A DNA stretch of 64,000 nt from Pedobacter fastidiosus (GTDB taxonomy: Bacteria; Bacteroidota; Bacteroidia; Sphingobacteriales; Sphingobacteriaceae), in contig NZ_JACRYL010000007.1 of the NCBI RefSeq assembly GCF_014306625.1, forward strand, positions 474 to 64,473, read 5' to 3'. The notes under the pieces were generated by a model. It had not been told where the DNA came from. It searched no databases and saw nothing but the letters and a program-made list of their open reading frames with translations. Shown one piece after another: positions 8,852 to 17,829 of the stretch. Position 1 is the stretch's first letter. Every line of letters begins with the position of its first letter. The translations under genes and the position numbers were made by a program.

Positions 8852-10792
8852 TTATTCTTTAATAAGCGTATCTAATTCTTCAAATATGGAGTTTTTACTT
8901 TTAAATTCCGGCACAAGTTTTTTCATATTAATAACCACCTGCCTATCATTACCCGATTTAGCCGTAGCAATTAATTGATAAATTTGTTCTTCAACATCTG
9001 CAAATACATATTCCCGTACCTTACCAATCATAATTTTTTCATGGTGTGTAGGCATCGTATTCTCATTATCATTAAGTAATTCTTCGTAAAGTTTTTCTCC
9101 TGGCCTTAATCCAGAATATTCTATCTTAATATCAACGTTTGGTTCTAATCCCGCCAATCGAATCATCTTTTTGGCAAGTTCAACAATTTTAACAGACTTA
9201 CCCATGTCGAACACAAAGATTTCTCCACCTTGTCCCATACAACCAGCTTCCAAAACCAAACGGCAGGCTTCTGGAATAGTCATAAAATAACGGGTAATTT
9301 CTGGGTGTGTAACCGTAACCGGCCCGCCTTTTTCAATTTGTTGCCTAAAGCGGGGAATAACTGAACCATTTGACCCCAATACATTTCCAAAACGAGTGGT
9401 AATAAATTTGGTAATTGGCTTAACTTGTAACTCGTTAATATAGCTTAATCCATTACTGAAAATAAAATCTTTGGTATTGAGAGAATTATTTAAAGACTGG
9501 ACATAAATTTCTGCTATTCGCTTAGAAGCACCCATAATGTTGGTTGGGTTTACAGCTTTATCCGTAGAGATCATTACGAATTTCTGTACGCCATACTTAA
9601 CCGACATATCCGCAATGGTTTTTGTGCCTAATACATTAGCCTTTATCGCCTCCGCTGGATTATCTTCCATCAATGGCACATGCTTATAGGCAGCCGCATG
9701 ATAAACGTAATGTGGTTTATAAGTTTCGAATAACTTATCCATTCTTTGGTTATCGCGAACATCACCCACAAAAGCATGGAAATTTTTATTTCGATTCGTT
9801 TCTTCCAACTCCAAATACAATTCATGTAGAGCAGTTTCAGATTGATCACACAAAATCACCAAACCAATATCAAACTTGGATAACTGGCGAACAATTTCAC
9901 TCCCAATAGAACCAGCGGCACCTGTAATTAGAATGCGTTTATTATGGAGCATGGTTCCAATACCTTCAATATCTATTTTAATAGATTTACGATTTAGTAA
10001 ATCTTCAATATTTAGTTTCTGAATTTGAGTAGGCTGCAACTTTCCATTGGTCCAAACATCAGGAGGTGGAATATTTAAAACCTTAATATCATTCTCAAGG
10101 CATAAATCTACAATTTGATCTTTCCTTTCATCTGGTATAGTGTAGGAGGCAAAAATAATTTCATCCAATTCGTGTTTTTGAATCAGTGCCTCTAAATTTT
10201 TGGCATCTAAAATTTTAACACCGTCGATGGCCTTTCCCACTTTCCGTTCATCATCATCAACAAAGGCAACGATACTTTTATTTACGCTTCCATCATGATC
10301 GAAAGTTCTTTTTGTAGCTAATCCGGCCTCACCTGCACCATAGATGATAACTTTAATTTTATCAAGTTTTAGATTTTTAATGTACAAAAAGAAATATTTA
10401 ATGAGTACTCTATAGGTAATCAAAAACAAAAAACTAGTTAAGCCATTGGTAATCAGAATAGTACTGGAAATTAGTGCTGTTCCAAAAAAAGTAATGTAAA
10501 CTAGATTAAGAACAAAGAAAGTTCCATTACTAATTACAACTGAAAACAATATTCTAAAAGAATCTTGAGCACTCGTGTATCTTATAATGCCAGAATATGT
10601 TTTAATATTAAAAAACACTCCGATATTTATAATCCCCATAACCAAAAGGTTTCGAGCAAGTTCAGGAATTTCTACAGCCGTTAAGTCTAAATTATGCTTC
10701 AAAGAGTAAGCAAAAACCAAGGAACAAGTACAAATGATCAAATCCAATAAGAAGATGATCCAGCGTGGAACAATATTAATTTGCGTAAACAA
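8852..10792 (-). CDS. Membrane nucleotide-sugar 4,6-dehydratase (FlaA1/WbpM/PglF type)
   Basis: Large SDR enzyme of 646 residues. Residues 1-135 hold four membrane segments; 140-260 a CoA-binding-like Rossmann domain (VIIYGAGEAG); about 285-580 the catalytic domain with ITGAAGSIGSEI and the MGASKR signature that replaces YxxxK in this group. Such enzymes turn UDP-GlcNAc into the 4-keto-6-deoxy sugar, first step to bacillosamine, QuiNAc, FucNAc and related sugars. It sits next to a WbpL-like transferase and an epimerase, the usual trio for FucNAc- or QuiNAc-initiated chains. It is distinct from the soluble LegB enzyme elsewhere in the locus. Confidence 0.92.
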   Translation of the reverse strand: MFTQINIVPRWIIFLLDLIICTCSLVFAYSLKHNLDLTAVEIPELARNLLVMGIINIGVFFNIKTYSGIIRYTSAQDSFRILFSVVISNGTFFVLNLVYITFFGTALISSTILITNGLTSFLFLITYRVLIKYFFLYIKNLKLDKIKVIIYGAGEAGLATKRTFDHDGSVNKSIVAFVDDDERKVGKAIDGVKILDAKNLEALIQKHELDEIIFASYTIPDERKDQIVDLCLENDIKVLNIPPPDVWTNGKLQPTQIQKLNIEDLLNRKSIKIDIEGIGTMLHNKRILITGAAGSIGSEIVRQLSKFDIGLVILCDQSETALHELYLELEETNRNKNFHAFVGDVRDNQRMDKLFETYKPHYVYHAAAYKHVPLMEDNPAEAIKANVLGTKTIADMSVKYGVQKFVMISTDKAVNPTNIMGASKRIAEIYVQSLNNSLNTKDFIFSNGLSYINELQVKPITKFITTRFGNVLGSNGSVIPRFRQQIEKGGPVTVTHPEITRYFMTIPEACRLVLEAGCMGQGGEIFVFDMGKSVKIVELAKKMIRLAGLEPNVDIKIEYSGLRPGEKLYEELLNDNENTMPTHHEKIMIGKVREYVFADVEEQIYQLIATAKSGNDRQVVINMKKLVPEFKSKNSIFEELDTLIKE

Positions 10793-10893
10793 AATACAAT
10801 AGGCTAAATTTTTATAAAGGTAAGTATAAATTTATCTCAAAGTAAAATTATAATTACACCATTACACTTAGTGCAAGTACCTTGCCAAATCGT

Positions 10894-11871
10894 TTAAATC
10901 TTTGAAAGTAATTTTGCTTTTCCCTCAATGGAAAAACGAATGAAAAGGAACAGAATAGCGGATATAAGAATCAGAGCCAAATTTAGCACGATAGAATCCT
11001 TAACTACAAAAATAACCAATAAGTTAATAACGGCCTGTACACCAAAGTATACAGAAGAAACCACGAGATGAGGCCATTTCAATTCATTTGATAAATATTG
11101 ATAAAAATGACTCCGATGCGCTTCAAAAATGTTTTCCTTCCTCAAAACCCTAAATCCTATGGTTACAACAGCATCTAAACCATAAACCAACAATAACAAA
11201 ATATAGCTGAAATTGTATGTTTTAAGAATGAGTTGTCCAATTAAAAAGATGATAATAAATGCGATGCTAATGCTCCCAACATCTCCTGCGAAACATTTCG
11301 CCTTTTTTCTGAAGTTAAAATAATTGAAAACGAGTAATGAAAGACCAATTGTAATCAATAATGCAGATGAGGTAAAAAGGGTAATATAACTATTGATGCA
11401 GTAAAGCGTTACAATCGCCAATAAACTATAGGAACCCGTAATGCCATTAATGCCATCCATAAAATTGTAGGCATTAATGGTTCCGATTACAAATAGCAAG
11501 GCAATTACAATCCAATACCAAGGCATTGCAAATAAATCCCACTGATAAATGAGAAGCAAAACAGAGATTAAATGGATGCTCAACCTCACCTTATTGCTCA
11601 GCGTATGAATATCATCCAAAAGACTAATCAAAGCTATTGCAAAAAGCCCAGCAATAAAGAATGGATACTTAAAGCCAAAAAAAAGGAAAAATAAAATGGC
11701 TCCTAAACCAAAAATAACACCTCCTCCACGAATCGTAACGGAACTATGGGAACTTCTATGATTGGGTTTATCAATGATATTAAAATGGTCTGCAAGTTTG
11801 AAATAGACCAGTTCAAGAACAAATAAGCATAGTAGAAGTATGACCGCAAAAACAATAGACATTGTACTCAT
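10894..11871 (-). CDS. Initiating glycosyl-1-phosphate transferase (MraY/WecA/WbpL family)
   Basis: Integral membrane enzyme of 325 residues with about ten helices that transfers a HexNAc-1-phosphate from its UDP-sugar to undecaprenyl phosphate, starting the glycan. Visible family motifs: DKPNHRSSH at the first cytoplasmic loop, LDDIHTLS (Asp85/86 region), NAYNFMDGING (133-143), FAGDVGS, and the C-terminal HRSHFYQ. The RSSH and HRSH loops resemble WbpL more than MraY. A 101-base gap follows before the dehydratase. Likely sugar is a 6-deoxy-HexNAc made by its neighbours, by inference. Confidence 0.9.
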   Translation of the reverse strand: MSTMSIVFAVILLLCLFVLELVYFKLADHFNIIDKPNHRSSHSSVTIRGGGVIFGLGAILFFLFFGFKYPFFIAGLFAIALISLLDDIHTLSNKVRLSIHLISVLLLIYQWDLFAMPWYWIVIALLFVIGTINAYNFMDGINGITGSYSLLAIVTLYCINSYITLFTSSALLITIGLSLLVFNYFNFRKKAKCFAGDVGSISIAFIIIFLIGQLILKTYNFSYILLLLVYGLDAVVTIGFRVLRKENIFEAHRSHFYQYLSNELKWPHLVVSSVYFGVQAVINLLVIFVVKDSIVLNLALILISAILFLFIRFSIEGKAKLLSKI

Positions 11872-11923
11872 TTAAAAAAGCATAAGTAGTTCATTCTACT
11901 GCTTAAAGATTTTGACAAAGATA

Positions 11924-12829
11924 TTAAACAATAGGCGATCTAAAAGAGTTGGCAGTAATTTTTAATCCTTCTTTTGTAGATAACGGTAATTTGCTGTTGA
12001 CTGCTCTTTTAATCTTGGAATTGCTAACAATATAATTTTCAGTTAATTTATCTAGTCGCTCTGTATTTAAGGGGAACTTAATTATATCTCCAACTCTAGC
12101 AACAAAACGAATGAAACTAGAAGAAATCTTCCATAATTTGGGCTTTTTCTCAAGTGATTCAGAAAGAATTTCGACTACTTCATTCGTAGATAAAGCTTCG
12201 TCATCCGCTACATTATATATTCCAGAGGGAATATCTTTTTCTATTAAGGATTTGATGACAAAACATAAATTTTCTACACTCAAAAATGACCGCTTATTTT
12301 CAAATGCAGCTAGTGGATAAGGTATCCCTTTTTGAACAAACTTATAAAGTAAATTTAAATTGCCCTTATTACCCGGCCCATGAATCATGCATGGCCGCAA
12401 AATGTAATAAGATTTGCCTTTTGGCAGTGGTTGCTGTTGGATATATGCTTCTGCCATTAACTTAGACTTCCCATAATCTGTTTGTGGATTGGGAAAAATT
12501 TCCTCGGTTAAAATGCCATTAACAGTGTCTGCCGCAGCTTTTACGGAGCTTATGAAAATAAATTTTGCGGCATTCGATTTTAAAAAATGGTCATATAACT
12601 TTTTCGTGAGCTCAAAGTTAACCTCATAATATTCATTAGCGTTAGCGGCTTTTTTAAGGTCATGGGCCTTACCGGATAAATGGATGACGGCATTGGAACT
12701 TTCAAAGTTTACATCAGAATTCAGTTCTTTTCTGCTTATGGTAACACTGGTAAAATAGTACTTTGCTAAGTATGAAATTAAATTTTTACCAACAAAACCT
12801 GTTGCACCGGTTATAGCTATTTTCTTCAT
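11924..12829 (-). CDS. NAD-dependent sugar epimerase/reductase (extended SDR, WbpK/WbpV-like)
   Basis: A 301-residue extended SDR: NAD-binding GATGFVG at residues 8-14, SSVKAAAD with catalytic Ser, and YGKSK as the YxxxK pair. In P. aeruginosa type O-antigen loci the equivalent gene reduces the 4-keto sugar made by WbpM to UDP-FucNAc or UDP-QuiNAc, supplying WbpL. The same gene grouping here supports that role. It overlaps the upstream glycosyltransferase by four bases. Which epimer it makes cannot be told from sequence. Confidence 0.85.
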   Translation of the reverse strand: MKKIAITGATGFVGKNLISYLAKYYFTSVTISRKELNSDVNFESSNAVIHLSGKAHDLKKAANANEYYEVNFELTKKLYDHFLKSNAAKFIFISSVKAAADTVNGILTEEIFPNPQTDYGKSKLMAEAYIQQQPLPKGKSYYILRPCMIHGPGNKGNLNLLYKFVQKGIPYPLAAFENKRSFLSVENLCFVIKSLIEKDIPSGIYNVADDEALSTNEVVEILSESLEKKPKLWKISSSFIRFVARVGDIIKFPLNTERLDKLTENYIVSNSKIKRAVNSKLPLSTKEGLKITANSFRSPIV

Positions 12830-13641
12830 TTGAATTGTGCAAGCGCAGCTGCATTAACTATATTTCTTTCTTTATCAAACAACCAGCCCCATTTATTAAA
12901 GTAAGCGAAAGCAGATTGGAGAAATATCTTAAATAATTTACCGTTTTTATTTGCTCCTGATTCATATCCGTGGTATACAGATACGCTAGGGAAATAAATA
13001 GTTTGATAGGTTCTATGCATTCTTCTTGACAAATCCCAATCTTCAAAATACATAAAATAGCGGTCATCGTACACTCCTACCTCTTTGATGGCTTTTAGGT
13101 TAAGTAAAGTAAAACAGCCTGAAAGTACAGGAGCATTATAAATTACTTCTTTGGAAACAAACCTTAATTCATAATTATTGATAAACTTATTATAGGCATT
13201 TCTTGGCCTTTTAAACTTTCTCCATAAGATATCCGATGGTTTTGGAAGCAATTTCGGCAAATTTTGTATTGTCTTGTCTTCATTTAGAACCTGAGGCATC
13301 ATCATTCCAATATTCTCATTTTGTTGCATGTAATTAACCATAGGCATAATTACATCGCCCTCAAAATAAATATCAGGATTAACTATAAAATGATATTGTT
13401 TATTTTCGTCTATGGCAGCATTAATGGCAACATTGTGTGCAGCTCCAAAGCCCGGATTACTCGGTAAATGACTGTAAACAATCTGTGGATTTCCAGCAAT
13501 TTTTGATAGCTCACTAGTAGGAGAATTATCAACCAGATACAAAGTTAATTCTGGATAGTTATTGAATAAGCTATTTACAGCTGCCATTAACTGGTTGTAC
13601 TCATTTTTATAAAGAACGATAGAAGCAGATATTTTTTGCAT
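12826..13641 (-). CDS. Family 2 glycosyltransferase, rhamnosyltransferase-like
   Basis: Cytoplasmic GT-A fold enzyme of 271 residues. ASIVLYKNEYNQL opens the nucleotide-binding domain, LVDNSP and NPGFGAAHN are typical of RfbF/WbbL-type rhamnosyltransferases, and NPDIYF is the DxD-like metal site. FEDWDLSRRM is the conserved ED acceptor-binding motif. The rml genes in this window would supply dTDP-rhamnose, but the linkage is inference. Stop and next start overlap (ATGA). Confidence 0.85.
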   Translation of the reverse strand: MQKISASIVLYKNEYNQLMAAVNSLFNNYPELTLYLVDNSPTSELSKIAGNPQIVYSHLPSNPGFGAAHNVAINAAIDENKQYHFIVNPDIYFEGDVIMPMVNYMQQNENIGMMMPQVLNEDKTIQNLPKLLPKPSDILWRKFKRPRNAYNKFINNYELRFVSKEVIYNAPVLSGCFTLLNLKAIKEVGVYDDRYFMYFEDWDLSRRMHRTYQTIYFPSVSVYHGYESGANKNGKLFKIFLQSAFAYFNKWGWLFDKERNIVNAAALAQFK

Positions 13642-13667
13642 GAAATGGTTAGCGTGAATTCTTAAGT

Positions 13668-14501
13668 TTAATTAACCTTGCCTTTTCCTATTTTCCGTAA
13701 AAAAACCATTTTAAAGGTGTTAACAATTTCTTTCAAACTTGCGCCAGAAAATGGTTTGTTGAACCTATAAAAATCTGGAGTATTTGCTGACCTACTATCA
13801 TTCTGTACTCCATTTACAAACAGGTCAATATTTTCTATAACTTTCGGAGATATTTTTGCACTACTTAAAGCAATATCGGATGATACATCATTCGGGTTGT
13901 TCACAATATAATCCAATGGCAGAAAATCAAACATTAATGAAACTCGGGTGTCCATGCAAACACATTTACTATGGTAGCCAATGGTATCAAATAAAAATAA
14001 TGATCCATTCTTCTTATTGCAAACCATGATATTGTCTTTCTCTTTTTCTAAAAATCCTGCTGGAGGAAAAGGCTCATTAATCTTCAATTTTTGTGTTCCT
14101 TTTACAAATCTGAATGCACCACTATTTAGATCTCCTCCCTCAATTACAATTTGTGCCCTGATCAATCCGCCATTGCGCATATCAGAATGCCAAATTAGTT
14201 CATTTGGGTTTTTATTCTCATGGTAAAGTGCAACGTGTGCTAGCTTATAGTCTTTATAATCTAACTTCTCTAATTCTTTGTGGATATCAACAGCTACTTC
14301 AAGTAAGTTTACACTATTAATCTTTATAGTTGGATATGGCACTTCTGAGACAAAATTACTCAAGCGAACAGAATATCCCGGCCCCATTAACTGTGTATAA
14401 GAAAATAAATCGTTACACTCCTTTCTCAAATTTGCAATCTGCTCGTCTGACAAGAAGCCTTCTATTGCAACAATTCCATCGATTTTATAATTGCTTTCCA
14501 T
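13668..14501 (-). CDS. PhyH-type Fe(II)/2-oxoglutarate dioxygenase in glycan locus
   Basis: A 277-residue protein of the phytanoyl-CoA dioxygenase superfamily. The metal triad is visible: His105 and Asp107 in IWHSDM and His177 in GYHSKC; Arg186 (DTRVSL) is placed to bind 2-oxoglutarate. SGAFRFVKGTQK is the usual conserved strand (normally GALxxxPGSH). Such enzymes hydroxylate small molecules. Position between a glycosyltransferase and an acyltransferase, five and 26 bases from them, suggests it hydroxylates a sugar or a sugar substituent; no substrate can be assigned. No signal peptide, so cytoplasmic. Confidence 0.8.
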   Translation of the reverse strand: MESNYKIDGIVAIEGFLSDEQIANLRKECNDLFSYTQLMGPGYSVRLSNFVSEVPYPTIKINSVNLLEVAVDIHKELEKLDYKDYKLAHVALYHENKNPNELIWHSDMRNGGLIRAQIVIEGGDLNSGAFRFVKGTQKLKINEPFPPAGFLEKEKDNIMVCNKKNGSLFLFDTIGYHSKCVCMDTRVSLMFDFLPLDYIVNNPNDVSSDIALSSAKISPKVIENIDLFVNGVQNDSRSANTPDFYRFNKPFSGASLKEIVNTFKMVFLRKIGKGKVN

Positions 14502-14506
14502 AATTT

Positions 14507-15106
14507 TTAATCAAATTTAATCCACTTTTTTTGTTCAAAATCATATTTCTTTATTACTCTTGCAGGGCTACCTACAGCGATAGTATATTTTGGAATGTCT
14601 TTATTTACAATTGAACCAGCGCCGATAATTGAACCTTCGCCAATTCTAACTCCAGGCATTATGGATACGAATTCGCCAATCCATACTTTGTTCTCAATAT
14701 AAACCGGAGCGCCAAATAGTTCTCTTTTATCTGGTTCCTCATTCGGATCAGAATGAATTTTTCCACTGTAAGAACCATGATTGTGATCGGAAATAAAAAC
14801 TTTGCTTGCAATTAACACTTGGTCTCCTATTTCTACCAAGTTAATGGCTGCAATGTGCACATAGTCGTTTAATTGCACATTATTCCCAAATTTGATCATA
14901 GTTTTTGTGGTTGCATCTTTATCAAATGCATCAAGTCTTAAACCAACACCTGTTGTTAATCCCTTTCCAAAATCGATGTTTTTCCAGCCCCTAATATACC
15001 ATGGCCATCTCAATATTCTTGCATTGGTGATCATAAGTCTTGAAAAAAGCGTATCTCTTAAAAGTCTGGCAAAACCTATAAATCCATATAGTTTAATTTT
15101 ATTCAT
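14507..15106 (-). CDS. Hexapeptide-repeat O/N-acyltransferase
   Basis: A 199-residue left-handed beta-helix enzyme of the WbbJ/maltose acetyltransferase type. Hexapeptide repeats run from about residue 65 to 185 (for example IGDQVLIASKVFISDHNHGSY with the catalytic His of the DHNHG motif, then IGEGSIIGAGSIVNKDIP). It probably acetylates a sugar of the repeat unit from acetyl-CoA. The N-terminus (about 35 residues) is basic and aromatic and may contact membrane lipid intermediates. Five-base gaps on both sides place it firmly in the operon. Confidence 0.87.
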   Translation of the reverse strand: MNKIKLYGFIGFARLLRDTLFSRLMITNARILRWPWYIRGWKNIDFGKGLTTGVGLRLDAFDKDATTKTMIKFGNNVQLNDYVHIAAINLVEIGDQVLIASKVFISDHNHGSYSGKIHSDPNEEPDKRELFGAPVYIENKVWIGEFVSIMPGVRIGEGSIIGAGSIVNKDIPKYTIAVGSPARVIKKYDFEQKKWIKFD

Positions 15107-15111
15107 TGTTT

Positions 15112-15987
15112 TTACTTTACAGAAAAAATAGAAAATTTGATCAGGAAAAATAAGCGTATAAAAAATGCTTCGAAATAAGTTAATGCAATTAAGAACTTCC
15201 CTTTTAGTACATAACTAGCTACTCCTCCAACTGCTCTAATTGTTAAGAAAGATGCGCCAAAATACATCTTGTGTTTACAAAGCAATGCGATTCCGCCCTT
15301 CCCATAGTTAAACATTCTTTTCCTGAGGCTCTGGTAGCTCATCTTTTTAAATTTGCTTTCTCCCGATGGATGATAATTGTAAAGTTCGTTATTGTAATAA
15401 AATTTATCGAACTGAGTGGCTCTTATAAAATAATCACCGTCTTCACCAGCCCCATAAGTTGCATTCACTCCAAATCGAACATCAAAATAGCCAACCTTTT
15501 CAAAGGTATCGAAATTATACAGCACATTCACCGCTCCAACAATATCCCAGTCTTTCCGTGTTAAAAGCTGATCATTTTCGTAGCTAATTTTTCTGAATAA
15601 GACTTTAGTTCCAGTGCAGTACACGTCAATAACAAAATTTCTTAGGTCGTTTTTTGTAATTAAAGCCCCCAGTGTTTCAAAAAAAGAAGCATCGAATGAC
15701 GAGTCGTCATCAGGAAAAGTTAAGTATTTGGCCGTTATTTTATTTTCAATTACATATTCAATACCTAAATTTCTTCCAACAGATGTATTTAGCGGCTTAC
15801 TATGTTCAATAATTTTCACATGGGTATGTAATGTATCATCATAAGTTTTTATGAGATTCTTATCTTGATTAACAACAATTAAACAAGCAGCTATTTTTCT
15901 GTTGTTTTTTAGAACGGTTTCCATGAGGTCATAGACATAGGTATGTGTATGACAAGTTGCAATAAGGATGATATCGTAGTGTAACAT
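15112..15987 (-). CDS. GT-A glycosyltransferase with C-terminal membrane segment
   Basis: A 291-residue family-2-like glycosyltransferase. Residues near 85-100 hold YLTFPDDDSSF, a DDD metal site, and AGEDGDYFIRA is the acceptor-side ED motif. The first 60 residues form the nucleotide-binding half (LIATCHTHTYVYDLMETVLKN). The last 60 residues are hydrophobic and basic, likely a membrane anchor. Its donor and linkage are not predictable. One-base gap after the polymerase gene. Confidence 0.8.
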   Translation of the reverse strand: MLHYDIILIATCHTHTYVYDLMETVLKNNRKIAACLIVVNQDKNLIKTYDDTLHTHVKIIEHSKPLNTSVGRNLGIEYVIENKITAKYLTFPDDDSSFDASFFETLGALITKNDLRNFVIDVYCTGTKVLFRKISYENDQLLTRKDWDIVGAVNVLYNFDTFEKVGYFDVRFGVNATYGAGEDGDYFIRATQFDKFYYNNELYNYHPSGESKFKKMSYQSLRKRMFNYGKGGIALLCKHKMYFGASFLTIRAVGGVASYVLKGKFLIALTYFEAFFIRLFFLIKFSIFSVK

Positions 15988-15988
15988 A

Positions 15989-17098
15989 TTATCGAGATAG
16001 AATTGTACGATATGGGATATAATAAGGGTAATTTCCTGGAATGTAAAAATTGGTGAGCATTACTGCAAAAGACCAAGCACTGATTAACATTAGACCCAAA
16101 AATTTAAATTTATATTCTTTTAGGAAAATCACGAAATATGGGATTAAGAGCAAGTCGAATGCTTTAACATTCATGCTCACCCTTGTGGCCAACATGTAGC
16201 CGAGCGGCGTCAGTACGAAGTAGATTACTGCTCCCCAAAAATAAATATTGGTGAGTTTTTTAAAAACAGGTGGAGCTGTTTTAAATTCTGAAAAGTAAAG
16301 GGCTAGGAATAAGATTACCAATCTATGAAGCACAGAGATGCTCAATAATTTAATTTCGCTTCCAAAGGATTCATTTTGTGAATAAAAATCTACCACTCCA
16401 AGATAGGCGGTATCTTTAAAAAAACTTAGTCCACCAACTTGCACTAGTACATTTCCCAATCCTGTGAAAGCCCAAACTAATGAACCGAATAAAATCGCAT
16501 ATTTATATTTTATGGTGGGCTTAAACAAGCATACCAAATAGATTATTGGTAGGGCAAGTGCTGTTTTATGAAGAAAAAAAGCAAGTAAAAAAGAGAGCAG
16601 CAATACCTTAAAAAAACTCAGCCAGGTTTTTTTCAATAGCCTAGGAAAAACATACAAAATTATAGCAATGAAAAGACCTTGCCTCATGCCATTAAAGAGC
16701 AGATTAGCGTAGTAAACGCCATAAAATATATTCCAAGAAATAAAAGTGTTATAAGAGTATCTTAAGATTGCTTTATGGAAGAAGTAAAGAGACAATGCCA
16801 TATGGATAGCAAATATTCCAATATTGCCAAAACCTATATATTTTAAATAGGATAGAATAATAGCATAACCAGGCTCTAAATAAAGATCACTTACCCCTTT
16901 TAACGAAAGCGCTTTACCAGTAAACAAGTTAAAAATATCTTCGTAACTCTCATAATCCATCCCGATCTTATACCTTAACGCGCCAAAAAGAAGCAGCAGT
17001 ATAAATATAAGTACCGAGTAATATTTATTAATTTTTACAAAAATTGATAGTAAGCTAGTTCCTAATATAACAATAAATATAATGATGTAGATACCCAT
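15989..17098 (-). CDS. EpsG-family polysaccharide polymerase (Wzy role)
   Basis: Integral membrane protein of 369 residues with about ten to eleven helices. EpsG hallmarks are present: LRYKIGMDYESYEDIF early, EPGYAIL, NGMRQGLFIAI and FLHKTAL in mid-protein. EpsG proteins polymerise lipid-linked repeat units in the periplasm, the Wzy step. It is the only polymerase candidate in the locus. Its start codon shares one base with the previous stop (TAATG), implying translational coupling. Confidence 0.88.
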   Translation of the reverse strand: MGIYIIIFIVILGTSLLSIFVKINKYYSVLIFILLLLFGALRYKIGMDYESYEDIFNLFTGKALSLKGVSDLYLEPGYAIILSYLKYIGFGNIGIFAIHMALSLYFFHKAILRYSYNTFISWNIFYGVYYANLLFNGMRQGLFIAIILYVFPRLLKKTWLSFFKVLLLSFLLAFFLHKTALALPIIYLVCLFKPTIKYKYAILFGSLVWAFTGLGNVLVQVGGLSFFKDTAYLGVVDFYSQNESFGSEIKLLSISVLHRLVILFLALYFSEFKTAPPVFKKLTNIYFWGAVIYFVLTPLGYMLATRVSMNVKAFDLLLIPYFVIFLKEYKFKFLGLMLISAWSFAVMLTNFYIPGNYPYYIPYRTILSR

Positions 17099-17829
17099 TA
17101 TTTAATTCCAAATTTTGTTCTGAGATAAAAGTATAGCTGAATTTTAATCCAATTAAAAATATGACCACTATTTTTTGAAGAGATAATTTTATATTCTTTT
17201 AATAGCTTTTTATAATTGTTAAAAGAAAAACCTGAATTATCATATAGACTAACTACAAAGTCAACACTTTTAAATTGCGCTTTACTTTTCTTTATTTTAT
17301 GGTATTGATCAAAATCAGCAGCTACACTGAATTTAAGATCAAATGGATTTCCTACTAACAATTTACGTTTAATAAACACACTTTGGTGGCAATACGGCAT
17401 AGTTTTCCAGTCCTGGTCTACAGTATAAACATTTTTGATTTCTTTGACCCCTGCGGTATCGATACATGTATTTCCATAGATCACATCCTCATTCATAATG
17501 GCAGATCCAATTTTATTTAATACATCATTGGTGTAAAATTGATCGCCAGCATTTAGAAAACATATGTAATCTCCTTTTGCCATTCTTATCCCTTTATTCA
17601 TTGCATCGTAGATCCCCTGATCTGCCTCGCTAATAACTGTGAAATTAAAAGCAGTAAACTCATCTATAACATCTAATGTACTATCTATTGATTTACCATC
17701 GATAATTAAATATTCTAGCCTACTATAATTCTGAGCAATTACACTCGAAATAGTTTCCCTAATAACGCTTGCACCATTATATACAACTGTAATTACTGTT
17801 AAAACAGGTAATTTAGATCCTAGGTTCAT
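17098..17829 (-). CDS. Family 2 glycosyltransferase (WcaA-like)
   Basis: A compact 243-residue GT-A enzyme. It has LTVITVVYNGASVIRETI, the nucleotide-binding start, LIIDGKSIDSTL (DGxS), SEADQGIYDAMNKGI, and FLNAGDQF, in which the DxD is replaced by AGD as in the PGL/WcaA-like subgroup. Cytoplasmic. Overlaps both neighbours by one and four bases. Donor unknown. Confidence 0.87.
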   Translation of the reverse strand: MNLGSKLPVLTVITVVYNGASVIRETISSVIAQNYSRLEYLIIDGKSIDSTLDVIDEFTAFNFTVISEADQGIYDAMNKGIRMAKGDYICFLNAGDQFYTNDVLNKIGSAIMNEDVIYGNTCIDTAGVKEIKNVYTVDQDWKTMPYCHQSVFIKRKLLVGNPFDLKFSVAADFDQYHKIKKSKAQFKSVDFVVSLYDNSGFSFNNYKKLLKEYKIISSKNSGHIFNWIKIQLYFYLRTKFGIK

